The notes beneath the pieces are model-generated. The model ran no database searches. It worked only from the letters and a program-made list of their open reading frames with translations, and was not told the origin of the DNA. From Nocardioides campestrisoli (GTDB taxonomy: Bacteria > Actinomycetota > Actinomycetes > Propionibacteriales > Nocardioidaceae): a stretch of 64,000 nt of DNA. The position numbers were made by a program, and so were the translations under genes. Location of the stretch: NCBI RefSeq assembly GCF_013624435.2, contig NZ_CP061768.1, positions 1-64,000 of the forward strand, written 5' to 3'. Positions 28,630 through 36,221 of this stretch are shown here, in pieces (position 1 is the stretch's first letter; every line of letters starts with the position of its first letter).

Positions 28630-28713
28630 GCGCGAGTGGCGGAATAGGCAGACGCGCACGGTTCAGGTCCGTGTGTCCGAAAGGACGTGGGGGTTCAACT
28701 CCCCCCTCGCGCA
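28630..28713 (+). tRNA. tRNA-Leu (CAG anticodon)
   Basis: An 84-base class II tRNA. The acceptor GCGCGAG pairs with CTCGCGC, the anticodon loop TTCAGGT gives CAG, the variable arm is long (TGTCCGAAAGGACG), and the T-loop is GTTCAACTC. The discriminator is A, and CCA is encoded at 28714-28716. Confidence 0.97.
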
Positions 28714-28721
28714 CCAGCAGA

Positions 28722-28777
28722 TCCGGGTTCGACCCGGAACCCGAGGCCGGGACTCCAGAGATGGGGTCCCGGCCTCG
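28722..28777 (+). terminator. Two tandem stem-loops after tRNA-Leu
   Basis: TCCGGGT pairs with ACCCGGA (28722-28738). CGAGGCCGGGAC (28742-28753) pairs perfectly with GTCCCGGCCTCG (28766-28777). No T-run follows. They probably end the tRNA transcript. Confidence 0.65.
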
Positions 28778-28822
28778 AGTCGTCTGTGGGAAGGTCGGAC
28801 CTCGGGGCACGAGGGGGAGCAG

Positions 28823-29278
28823 ATGACTGACTCCTGGGACGACGTCCCGCTGCTCGACGGACCGCCGACCGAGGCACCGCCCGGAGAGCGCTGGCAGCCG
28901 GTGGACGAGTACGGGCCGGGGGTCCTGGTGCTCTGGTGCCTGCGCGCCCGGGCGGCGTCCGCGCCGCTCGGCGAGTCACCGGTCACGCAGGTCACCGAGG
29001 AGGTGGGTGGGATGAGCCGGAGCTGGAGCAGGCCGCGCAGCGCGCGAGAGCAGGCGGAGGTCGACCAGGACGTCGACGAGCTGCTCGTCGACGCCGGGCT
29101 GCCGCCCCGCCCCGCTGGGCGCCAGTGGTTCCTGCGACTGCCCGCCGCTCTCGACCTCGCCGCGTCGGTCTCGCGGTGGTCGCGCGGGGTCGACCGGTTG
29201 CTCGAGGGCCGGGAGCGGAGCCCGGCGACCGAGGTGGAGGCCTTCCGCGAGCTCCTGGCCGCCGAGCTCGGGGACTGA
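28823..29278 (+). CDS. Hypothetical protein
   Basis: A 151-aa protein I do not recognise. The N terminus is acidic and Pro-rich (MTDSWDDVPLLDGPP). A hydrophobic stretch, GPGVLVLWCLRARAAS, follows at about 34-50. The middle is charged, and the C-terminal part (about 88-150) looks like a helical domain with FLRLPAALDLAASVSRW and an acidic end. There is no signal peptide or clear membrane helix. ATG 28823 is chosen because GAGGGGGAG lies about 4-5 bases before it; longer in-frame starts fall inside tRNA-Leu. Codon use is typical of the genome. Confidence 0.6.
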   Translation: MTDSWDDVPLLDGPPTEAPPGERWQPVDEYGPGVLVLWCLRARAASAPLGESPVTQVTEEVGGMSRSWSRPRSAREQAEVDQDVDELLVDAGLPPRPAGRQWFLRLPAALDLAASVSRWSRGVDRLLEGRERSPATEVEAFRELLAAELGD

Positions 29279-29309
29279 CCGGCGGGCAAGGTGAGGCTGA
29301 AGGCGGCTC

Positions 29310-29346
29310 TCGGCTGACGGAGCCCCGTCTCGAGCACGTCAGCCGA
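29310..29346. terminator. Convergent terminator before hutH
   Basis: TCGGCTGACG (29310-29319) pairs perfectly with CGTCAGCCGA (29337-29346) around a 17-base loop. It sits between the hypothetical gene and hutH and covers the hutH stop codon, so it can serve both directions. Confidence 0.6.
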
Positions 29347-30910
29347 GCTCGCCCACCACGGACTCGGCGGCCGCCAGCACCGCACCGGTGCGGACCAGCT
29401 CGACGCAGGCCTCGATCTCCGGCGAGAGGCGGCGGTCCGGTCCCGGCCCGGCGACTCCGGCCTCGTGGAGCAGGCGTACGACGGCGCCGGCCGCCGGCGA
29501 CGGGGACACCCCGCGGGTCGACCCCAGGGTGCCTCGCAGCTCCACCGCCCGAGCGGCGGCCATCGCCTCGATCGCCAGCACCCGGGTGAGCCCGTCGACC
29601 GCCCGACGGAGCTTGCGTCCCGCCGCCCAGCCCATCGAGACGTGGTCCTCCTGCATCGCGCTGGAGGGGATGGAGTCGACGCTGGCCGGCACGGCCAGGC
29701 GCTTGAGCTCCGAGACGATGCCGGCCTGGGTGTACTGGGCGATCATCAGGCCCGAGTCGACGCCGGGGTCGTCGGCGAGGAACGGCGGCAGCCCGTGGCT
29801 GCGGGTTCGGTCGAGGAAGCGGTCGGTGCGACGCTCCGCCATCGAGGCGACGTCGGCGACGGCGATCGCGAGGAAGTCCAGCACGTAGCCCACCGGCGCG
29901 CCGTGGAAGTTGCCGTTGGACTCCACCCGGCCGCTGCCGTCCGCGGCCAGCAGCACGACCGGGTTGTCGATCGCACTGGCCAGCTCGCGGCCGGCCACCC
30001 CGGCCGCGTGCTCGACGGTGTCGCGCGCCGCGCCGTGGACCTGCGGGGCGCAGCGCAGCGAGTAGGCGTCCTGGACCCGGTTGCAGTCCGGGCCGCGGTG
30101 CGAGGCGACCACGCCGGAGTCCGCGAGCAGCACCCGCAGGTTGGCGGCGGAGGCGGCCTGGCCGGGGTGCGGCCGGAGTGCCTGCAGCTCCTCGGCGAAG
30201 ACCCGGTCGGTGCCCAGCTGGGCCTCGACGCTCATCGCGGTGGTCACGTCGGCGGTGCGCAGCAGCATCCGCAGGTCGTGCAGGGCCAGCAGCAGCATGC
30301 CCAGCATCCCGTCGGTGCCGTTGATCAGCGCCAGCCCCTCCTTCTCCGCCAGCTCCACCGGAGCCAGTCCCGCGGCGGCCAGGGCGTCGGCGGCCGGGCG
30401 CAGCACGCCCGCGGAGTCGCGCACCTCCCCTTCCCCGAGCAGCGCCAGCGCGCAGTGGGCGAGCGGCGACAGGTCGCCGGAGCAGCCCAGCGAGCCGTAC
30501 TCGTGCACCACCGGAGTGATCCCGTGGGTGAGCAGGTCGGCGAGCAGCTGCGCGGTTTCCGGCCGGACCCCGGTCCGCCCGGTGGCGAGGGTGGAGAGCC
30601 GGAGCAGCATCATCGCCCGGACCACCTCGCGCTCCACCTCCGGACCGGAGCCCGCGGCGTGGGAGCGGACCAGCGAGCGCTGCAGGTCACGGCGTCGCTC
30701 CGGCGGGATGTGCCGGGTCGCCAGCGCACCGAAGCCGGTGGAGACGCCGTACGACGGGGTGGGCGCCGCGGCGAGGTCCTCGATCACCCGGCGGGCCCGG
30801 GCGATCCCGACGAGCGCCTCCTCGGTGAGCTCGACGGCGGCACCGTCGCGGCCCACGGCCACGACGTCGGACAGGGTGACGGGGCCGATCCCGACGTGGA
30901 CGCTTCGCAT
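29339..30910 (-). CDS. hutH: Histidine ammonia-lyase
   Basis: Converts L-histidine to urocanate and ammonia, using an MIO cofactor made from three residues of the chain. The 523-aa protein matches the HutH fold over its length, with YGVSTGFG near 58, the MIO segment GSLGCSGDLSPLAH near 139-152, the MIQYTQAG element and the SSAMQEDHVSM motif near 415. The MIO triad is Cys143-Ser-Gly rather than the common Ala-Ser-Gly. ATG 30910 is preferred over an earlier TTG. No hutU or hutI lies nearby; the only partner is the transporter 72 bp upstream on the same strand. Confidence 0.9.
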   Translation of the reverse strand: MRSVHVGIGPVTLSDVVAVGRDGAAVELTEEALVGIARARRVIEDLAAAPTPSYGVSTGFGALATRHIPPERRRDLQRSLVRSHAAGSGPEVEREVVRAMMLLRLSTLATGRTGVRPETAQLLADLLTHGITPVVHEYGSLGCSGDLSPLAHCALALLGEGEVRDSAGVLRPAADALAAAGLAPVELAEKEGLALINGTDGMLGMLLLALHDLRMLLRTADVTTAMSVEAQLGTDRVFAEELQALRPHPGQAASAANLRVLLADSGVVASHRGPDCNRVQDAYSLRCAPQVHGAARDTVEHAAGVAGRELASAIDNPVVLLAADGSGRVESNGNFHGAPVGYVLDFLAIAVADVASMAERRTDRFLDRTRSHGLPPFLADDPGVDSGLMIAQYTQAGIVSELKRLAVPASVDSIPSSAMQEDHVSMGWAAGRKLRRAVDGLTRVLAIEAMAAARAVELRGTLGSTRGVSPSPAAGAVVRLLHEAGVAGPGPDRRLSPEIEACVELVRTGAVLAAAESVVGELG

Positions 30911-30982
30911 GCGGTCATCCAACCCCGTGGTTGCCGTCCTGAGGCATCCGGGCGGTCGGGAGGGCGCGGTCGGGTCGCCCCG

Positions 30983-32266
30983 TCACCCGAGCTTGGCGAG
31001 CTGGTTCCACAGCTCGTTGGCGGCCAGGGCCACGAAGGTCAGGGCACAGAGCGTCATCGCGACGTTCGACCACAGCTTGTTGTGCCACTCGGTCGGCGTC
31101 CGGTCGGTGTTGAGCAGCCAGAGCAGGGTGACCGCGAGGAACGGCATGAAGAACGCCCCGAGCACGCCGTAGGCCAGGATCAGCCCCACGGGCTGGCCGA
31201 GGAACATCATCGCCATCGGCGGAAAGGTGAGCCACAGGATGTAGCCGCGGTAGTAGCGGCCGCCGTGCAGGCCGTCCGGGTCGTCGGGGGGCAGGTGCCG
31301 GGCCCTGGCCACGAAGTCGGCGAACATCAGGCTGACGCCGTTCCAGACACCGATCAGCGACGACATCGCCGCCGCCCAGAACCCGACCAGGAAGACCGTG
31401 CCCGCCCACCGGCCGTACCGGTCCTCGAGCACCTCACCCAGGTCGAGCAGCCCCTTCTCGCCGGTCGAGATCGCGACGTTGGCCGAGTAGAGCAGCTCGG
31501 CGCCCACGATCAGCGTGGCGACCACGAAGATGCCGGTGACCGTGTAGGCGACGGCGTTGTCGATCCGCATCACCCGCATGTGCCGGGGCGTGACCCAGCC
31601 CTTCTCCCGCAGCCAGTAGCCGTAGGCGGCGAGGGTGATGGTGCCGCCCACCCCGCCGGCGAGGCTGAGCACGTAGATGATGCCGCCGTCCCCGGGGATC
31701 GTCGGGACCAGGCCGCCGGCCATGTCCGGCAGGTTCGGCACGGTGAGGGCCGCGGCCCCGACCATCGCCACGAACATCAGCCCGACCAGGACCGCGCACA
31801 CCTTCTCGACCACCGAGTAGCGCCCGAACCACACCAGCAGCAGGCCGAGGAGCCCGCTGAGGATCCCCCACCACTTCACGTCCAGCACCGGGAGGAGCGA
31901 GTGCAGGGGCAGCCCGGTCCCGGCCATCGCCGCCGAGCCGTAGACGAACCCCCAGATCACGACGTAGATCCCGAAGTACCAGGTCGTCCAGCGGCCCAAC
32001 GACTGCCAGCCCTCGAAGATCGTCCGTCCGGTCGCGAGCGAGTACCGGCCCGCACCCTCGACCAGCACGATCTTCATCAGGCAGCCCAGGACGGCGCACC
32101 ACAGCAGGGCGTAGCCGTACTTGCTGCCGGCCACCAGGGTGGCGACCAGGTCGGCGGCGCCCACGCCGGTGGCGGCGACCACCAGTCCGGGGCCGATCAC
32201 CCGCCACTTCGGCGGGCTCGGCTCTGCGGCTGCGACCTGGGCGCCGGTGGGACCTTCGACGGACAT
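30983..32266 (-). CDS. Nramp-related transporter with altered metal-site motifs
   Basis: The 427-aa membrane protein has about eleven helices and the overall Nramp pattern, but both metal-binding elements differ. In helix 1 the usual DPGN is replaced by GAAD within GPGLVVAATGVGAADLV. In helix 6 the usual MPHN is replaced by TLAA (GGTITLAAYGYW). It therefore belongs to a divergent Nramp-like group, and its substrate cannot be assumed to be Mn or Fe. The ATG start has GGGAGGT upstream. It lies 72 bp before hutH on the same strand and is likely cotranscribed with it. Confidence 0.8.
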   Translation of the reverse strand: MSVEGPTGAQVAAAEPSPPKWRVIGPGLVVAATGVGAADLVATLVAGSKYGYALLWCAVLGCLMKIVLVEGAGRYSLATGRTIFEGWQSLGRWTTWYFGIYVVIWGFVYGSAAMAGTGLPLHSLLPVLDVKWWGILSGLLGLLLVWFGRYSVVEKVCAVLVGLMFVAMVGAAALTVPNLPDMAGGLVPTIPGDGGIIYVLSLAGGVGGTITLAAYGYWLREKGWVTPRHMRVMRIDNAVAYTVTGIFVVATLIVGAELLYSANVAISTGEKGLLDLGEVLEDRYGRWAGTVFLVGFWAAAMSSLIGVWNGVSLMFADFVARARHLPPDDPDGLHGGRYYRGYILWLTFPPMAMMFLGQPVGLILAYGVLGAFFMPFLAVTLLWLLNTDRTPTEWHNKLWSNVAMTLCALTFVALAANELWNQLAKLG

Positions 32267-32401
32267 GGCAACTACCTCCCGAGGGCCGATGGTGCGTTGC
32301 AGCCTGCCATCCGGCCGGCGGTCCGCGCCACGTCCGAACCGGGTCTGCGCCGGGTCGATGGTCCCTGGTGCGCCGCCGGGGGTCGCCGTACGTTGCCAAG
32401 C

Positions 32402-33064
32402 ATGAAGGTGCCGCAGGAGGACGAGGAAGAGGTCTACGCGGCCGCCACGAGGAACCGCCTCCTGGCCGCGGAGATGTTCGCCGGGCTGACGCCCGAGCAG
32501 TGGCGTACGCCGAGCCTGTGCGCGGGCTGGACGGTGCGCGAGGTGGCCGCCCACCTGGTGCCGCCTGAGCGCGGGTTCTCGGCCTGGTACCTGGTCAAGG
32601 GGCTCGTCAGCTCTCGGGGGGACCTGGACCGGATGATCGACACGACCACGCGCAAGGCTGCGCAGCGTCCCACCGAGGAGATCGTCCGGCTGCTGCGGGA
32701 GCGGGCGCACCAGCGGGTCAGCGCGCCGATCGTCGGGGCCCTCGGTCCGATGTCCGACACCTGTCTGCACCTGCGCGATGCCGCACGGCCGCTGGGGCTG
32801 GACGTGATGCCCGAGCTGCCGGCGTGGCACCTGACCCTCGACTTCCTGGTCACCAAGCCCGCCCGGCGGGTGGTCCCCGAGGCCCGGCTCGCCGGTCTGG
32901 AGCTGGAGACCACCGACGAGCCGTGGTCGCACGGGATGGGCTCGAGAGTCGCCGGGCCGAGCGAGGCGATCGCGATGGCGATGGCGGGGCGGTCCGCCGC
33001 GCTCGCCGACCTGGAGGGCGAGGGCGTCCCCGTGCTGGCCGCGCGCCTGGAGTTCGGCGGCTGA
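32402..33064 (+). CDS. Maleylpyruvate isomerase family (mycothiol-dependent type) protein
   Basis: DinB-like four-helix protein of the group that includes mycothiol-dependent maleylpyruvate isomerase. The 220-aa product shows the family opening LTPEQWRTPSLCAGWTVREV with AAHL following, and a central DTCLHLRDAARPLGL with the second His. The substrate is unknown. ATG 32402 is chosen because TACGTT ends 7 bases before it, a leaderless arrangement. An in-frame extension far upstream is antisense to the transporter and hutH and is not real. Confidence 0.8.
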   Translation: MKVPQEDEEEVYAAATRNRLLAAEMFAGLTPEQWRTPSLCAGWTVREVAAHLVPPERGFSAWYLVKGLVSSRGDLDRMIDTTTRKAAQRPTEEIVRLLRERAHQRVSAPIVGALGPMSDTCLHLRDAARPLGLDVMPELPAWHLTLDFLVTKPARRVVPEARLAGLELETTDEPWSHGMGSRVAGPSEAIAMAMAGRSAALADLEGEGVPVLAARLEFGG

Positions 33065-33176
33065 GCCGCACGCTACGCCGGGCGCAGGAACTCCGCCACG
33101 GTCGCAGGACCCTGGTGTCACCCAGCGGGGGCTCGTAGCGTCGGACCTTCTGGCACCGCACCCCTCGGAGGCCGCC

Positions 33177-33461
33177 ATGCCCATGTCCCTCGCTCCCGTG
33201 TCCACCTGCACGGTCACGGCTTGCTCGTTCAACCACGACGGCTGCCATGCCGGCGCGATCAGCGTCGGCGGGTCCGACGGCAGCGCCGCCTGCGAGACCT
33301 TCGTGGCGCTCGACGCGCGGGGCGGGATCCCCACCGCGCACGGCGCGGTCGGAGCGTGCCAGCGGCTCGAGTGCACCCACAACCGCGATCTGATGTGCTA
33401 CGCCGAGGGGATCACCGTCGGCGGGGACTCGGCGCTCTGCGAGACCTACGAGGCTTCCTGA
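33177..33461 (+). CDS. DUF1540 cysteine-rich protein with two repeats
   Basis: A 94-aa protein with two DUF1540 units: CTVTACSFNHDGCHAGAISV with ACETF, then CQRLECTHNRDLMCYAEGI with LCETY. Each unit has four cysteines, which suggests metal binding, probably zinc. The function is unknown. The ATG start has GGAGG about 7 bases upstream; a second ATG two codons later is also possible. The 3' end overlaps the convergent DUF2470 gene by 16 bp. Confidence 0.85.
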   Translation: MPMSLAPVSTCTVTACSFNHDGCHAGAISVGGSDGSAACETFVALDARGGIPTAHGAVGACQRLECTHNRDLMCYAEGITVGGDSALCETYEAS

Positions 33462-34252
33462 GCCGCACCAGCCGACAGCATCGTCAGCTGACGGCGTACT
33501 CCCGCGACGTCGGCCACCGGCTCGGGGAACGGGAGGAAGACCACGCTGGTGCCGCCCGGCCGTACCCGCATCAGGTTGACCCCCAGGGCGTCGACGTCGA
33601 CGCAGAAGGTGCCGCCCAGGGCGTGCCGCGAGGTCACCGGTGTCGGCCGGTCGCTGAGCACGCGGCCCGGCAGGCGTCGCTCGGCCACCGCGTCGCACAG
33701 CGCGGCCAGCTGCTCGGCCGGGAGGCCGGCGATGGCCTCGGCGGCCTCGAGCCGCTCGCCGGGTGACGGGAAGGACGGCGCGGGCAGGGCCACGGCGTCG
33801 AGCGCGTACGGCGTCACGCCCGCCGCGTCGTGCACCAGCACCCGGTCGCTGTGCACGAGGCCGACGCGCACCGCCGGGTCGGCGGCCACCAGGGCGACGG
33901 GCTCGGGGAGGGTCTGCGGGTCGAGCGCGGCGCCGTCGAGCCAGGAGACCCGGCCCAGCAGGTGGATCGAGGCGGCCACGATCCGCACGAGCGCCTGCGG
34001 GGCCTCGACCCGTACGTCGAGCCGGACGTCGGTGCCGGTCGCCGAGAGCGAGATCCCGGCCGAGGCCAGCGCCACGACCAGCTCCCCGTCACCGCTCACC
34101 CCGTGCGCGAGCACCGGCAACGCGCCGTCCGGGTGGTCCCGGTAGGCGGTGAGGGAGGCCGAGCCGGCCCCGGCCAGCAACCGCCGGGCGGTCGAGGCGG
34201 TGCGGTCGGCGAGCGACTCCAGCACGGCGGTGGACGGCACGGCAGGGGACAT
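33446..34252 (-). CDS. DUF2470 domain protein, haem-utilisation type
   Basis: A 268-aa protein. The N-terminal half resembles a split-barrel flavin or haem-binding region (SLTAYRDHPDGALPVLAHGV, about 34-53). The C-terminal part (about 180-262) is a DUF2470 domain ending VRRQLTMLSA. Proteins of this kind, HugZ among them, act in haem degradation or iron release, but activity here is inferred. The start at 34252 lies 24 bp from an iron-box-like palindrome, which supports iron regulation. It converges on the DUF1540 gene. Confidence 0.75.
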   Translation of the reverse strand: MSPAVPSTAVLESLADRTASTARRLLAGAGSASLTAYRDHPDGALPVLAHGVSGDGELVVALASAGISLSATGTDVRLDVRVEAPQALVRIVAASIHLLGRVSWLDGAALDPQTLPEPVALVAADPAVRVGLVHSDRVLVHDAAGVTPYALDAVALPAPSFPSPGERLEAAEAIAGLPAEQLAALCDAVAERRLPGRVLSDRPTPVTSRHALGGTFCVDVDALGVNLMRVRPGGTSVVFLPFPEPVADVAGVRRQLTMLSAGAAQEAS

Positions 34253-34275
34253 CGGGACGAACAGCCTTTCCTAGC

Positions 34276-34295
34276 AACTAAGGGTCACCTTAGTT
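34276..34295. promoter_or_regulatory. Iron-box-like palindrome before the DUF2470 gene
   Basis: AACTAAGG (34276-34283) and its exact complement CCTTAGTT (34288-34295) flank GTCA. The internal AGGGTCACCT matches 9 of 10 bases of the AGGCTCACCT core of the Streptomyces DmdR1 iron box as I remember it. This is a likely DtxR/IdeR-family operator, weaker than the one at 42955. Confidence 0.5.
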
Positions 34296-34370
34296 CGCGT
34301 CGGGAGGGAACCGGGAATCCCGCGGCCGTGACCTCCACCGCACTCGCGTGGGTCGCCGTACGCTGCGTCC

Positions 34371-34817
34371 ATGGCCGATGCGCAGACCCAGACCCCGCCC
34401 GCTCCTGACACCGCCCCCGGGACGGCACGGGCGTTCCGCGCCGCCGTCGAGGCGCGCGACGCCGACGCGATGATCGCGCTGCTCGCCGACGACGTGGTCT
34501 TCCGCAGCCCGGTGGCGCACTCGCCGTACCCGGGCAAGGCGATCACCGCCTCGATCCTCACTGAGGTGATCGACGTCTTCGCAGACTTCCGCTACGTCAC
34601 CGAGATCGGGGGAGCCGACGCGAGCGACCACGCCCTGGTCTTCGAGGCGCGGGTCGGCGACAAGCAGCTGACCGGGTGCGACTTCCTCCACCTCGACTCC
34701 GACGGGCTGATCGACGACTTCATGGTGATGGTCCGGCCGCTCTCGGCGGCCAAGGCGCTGGCCGACGAGATGGCCGCGCGCTACGACCGGATCGTGGCAC
34801 GCGCCAGCCGGTCCTGA
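34371..34817 (+). CDS. NTF2-like / SnoaL-like domain protein
   Basis: A 148-aa protein with a single NTF2-like fold: an N-terminal helix pair (FRAAVEARDADAMIALLADD), then VVFRSPVAH and FEARVGDKQLTGCDFLHLDSDGLI-type strands. Such proteins are small-molecule isomerases, cyclases or binding proteins, and the substrate is not evident. TACGCT at 34359-34364 ends 6 bases before the ATG, so the mRNA is probably leaderless. Confidence 0.78.
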   Translation: MADAQTQTPPAPDTAPGTARAFRAAVEARDADAMIALLADDVVFRSPVAHSPYPGKAITASILTEVIDVFADFRYVTEIGGADASDHALVFEARVGDKQLTGCDFLHLDSDGLIDDFMVMVRPLSAAKALADEMAARYDRIVARASRS

Positions 34818-34871
34818 TGAATCTGGACGGAACTCGGGACAGGCGTGGTGGGGTGCGCAAGGATGCCGCGC

Positions 34872-35879
34872 ATGACGCAGACCCCGGTCCGTAGCCGCAC
34901 CCCGCTTCCGGGCATCAGCTCGCGCGCCTGGGAGCACCCGGCGGACGCCGGTGCCCTGGTCGCCCTGCGCAAGCTCAAGGGCTTCGACTCGGTGCTCAAG
35001 GCGATGTCCGGGCTGATCAGCGAGCGCACCGTGCGGCTGATGCTGCTCGGCTCCTCCGTGCGGGCCGACGAGCGCCAGTTCCCGGTGCTGCACCGGCTGC
35101 TGCACGACGTCGGGGTGGTGCTGGACGCCGACACGATTCCCGAGCTCTACGTGCGCGCCGCGCCGACCTTCGGGGCGGTGGCGGTGGGGATGGAGAAGCC
35201 GGTGATCGTCGTCGACTCCGGTCTGGTCCAGCTGCTCGACGAGGAGGAGATGCGGTTCGTCCTGGGGCACGAGCTCGGGCACGTCCTGAGCGGGCACGCC
35301 GTCTACCAGACCCTGCTGCAGCGGCTGCTCGGACTCACCGGCGTCTTCGCCGCCGTGCCGGGCGGGTCTCTGGGCCTGCGCGGGATCGTCGCGGCGCTGA
35401 TGGAGTGGTCGCGCAAGGCCGAGCTCTCCGCCGACCGGGCCGGGCTGCTGGCCGCGCAGAACCCCGCGGCGGCGACCCGGGTGCACATGAAGCTCGCCTC
35501 CGGCGGCGACCTGGAGCACCTCGACCCCACGTCGTTCTTCGCCCAGGCCCACGAGTACACCGAGACCGAGGACCTGCGCGACTCCGTGCTCAAGGTCTTC
35601 CTGGTCGAGCAGCAGTCCCACCCGTTCGCGGTGGTCAGGGCCTCCGAGCTTCGTCGGTGGACCGAGTCCGGGGCCTACACCGAGATCCTCGCGGGCCGGT
35701 TCCCGCTGCGCAGCGAGGACGACCAGGCCAAGGTCAGCGACGCCGCCAAGGCGGCCGCCGCCAGCTACAGCGAGACCTTCCGCCGCAGCCAGGACGCCCT
35801 GGGTCGTCTGGTGCACGAGGCCGCGGGGTTCGTCGGCTCGGCCAGGATCTGGCTGGACGGCAAGCTCAGGAACGCCTGA
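34872..35879 (+). CDS. M48 family metalloprotease
   Basis: Zinc metalloprotease. The 335-aa protein has the HExxH site in LGHELGHVLSGH (near 136) and the downstream glutamate ligand in AELSADRAG. Hydrophobic segments around 155-180 may associate with the membrane, as in HtpX-like enzymes. ATG 34872 is chosen because AAGGAT ends 7 bases before it, fitting the leaderless pattern seen elsewhere here; an ATG at 34863 is the alternative. Confidence 0.85.
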   Translation: MTQTPVRSRTPLPGISSRAWEHPADAGALVALRKLKGFDSVLKAMSGLISERTVRLMLLGSSVRADERQFPVLHRLLHDVGVVLDADTIPELYVRAAPTFGAVAVGMEKPVIVVDSGLVQLLDEEEMRFVLGHELGHVLSGHAVYQTLLQRLLGLTGVFAAVPGGSLGLRGIVAALMEWSRKAELSADRAGLLAAQNPAAATRVHMKLASGGDLEHLDPTSFFAQAHEYTETEDLRDSVLKVFLVEQQSHPFAVVRASELRRWTESGAYTEILAGRFPLRSEDDQAKVSDAAKAAAASYSETFRRSQDALGRLVHEAAGFVGSARIWLDGKLRNA

Positions 35880-35897
35880 GCCTGCCGTCCCCCACGC

Positions 35898-36221
35898 TCA
35901 GGCCAGGTCGAACTCGGCCCGGCGGTCGGCCGGCACCAGGTCGACGTACTCCGGGTTCTTGGCCAGGTACTTGGCGTAGAACGCGCAGTGCGGCAGCGCC
36001 TGCAGCCCGCGGCTGCGGACGTCGTCCAGGGACTCGGCGGCCAGCTGCTGGGCCAGCCCCTTGCCGCTGAACTGCTCGAAGACCTCGGTGTGGGTGAAGT
36101 CGACCAGCTTGTCGTCGAACTCGTACTCCGCGAAGCCCGCCAGCTCGCCGTCGAGGTGCACCTCGTACCGGCTCTCGTCGGGGTTGTCGCGGACCTGGGC
36201 CTGCTGCGTCTCCTCGCTCAT
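35898..36221 (-). CDS. GNAT-type N-acetyltransferase, YidJ-like
   Basis: A 107-aa minimal acetyltransferase-fold protein of the small group with HTEVFEQFSGKGLAQQLA as the acetyl-CoA-binding segment and HCAFYAKYLAKNPEY near the end. The substrate is unknown. ATG 36221 overlaps the stop of the MMPL gene by 4 bp (ATGA), so it is translationally coupled to the exporter and under the same MarR control. It converges on the M48 gene with an 18-bp gap. Confidence 0.82.
   Translation of the reverse strand: MSEETQQAQVRDNPDESRYEVHLDGELAGFAEYEFDDKLVDFTHTEVFEQFSGKGLAQQLAAESLDDVRSRGLQALPHCAFYAKYLAKNPEYVDLVPADRRAEFDLA

Noticed and set aside
29465-33064. A 1199-aa open frame on the plus strand across hutH and the Nramp-like gene
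   Set aside because: Only its last part (from 32402) is a real gene. The rest is antisense to two well-conserved genes and has the His/Gln/Arg/Gly-rich composition of a GC-rich shadow frame.
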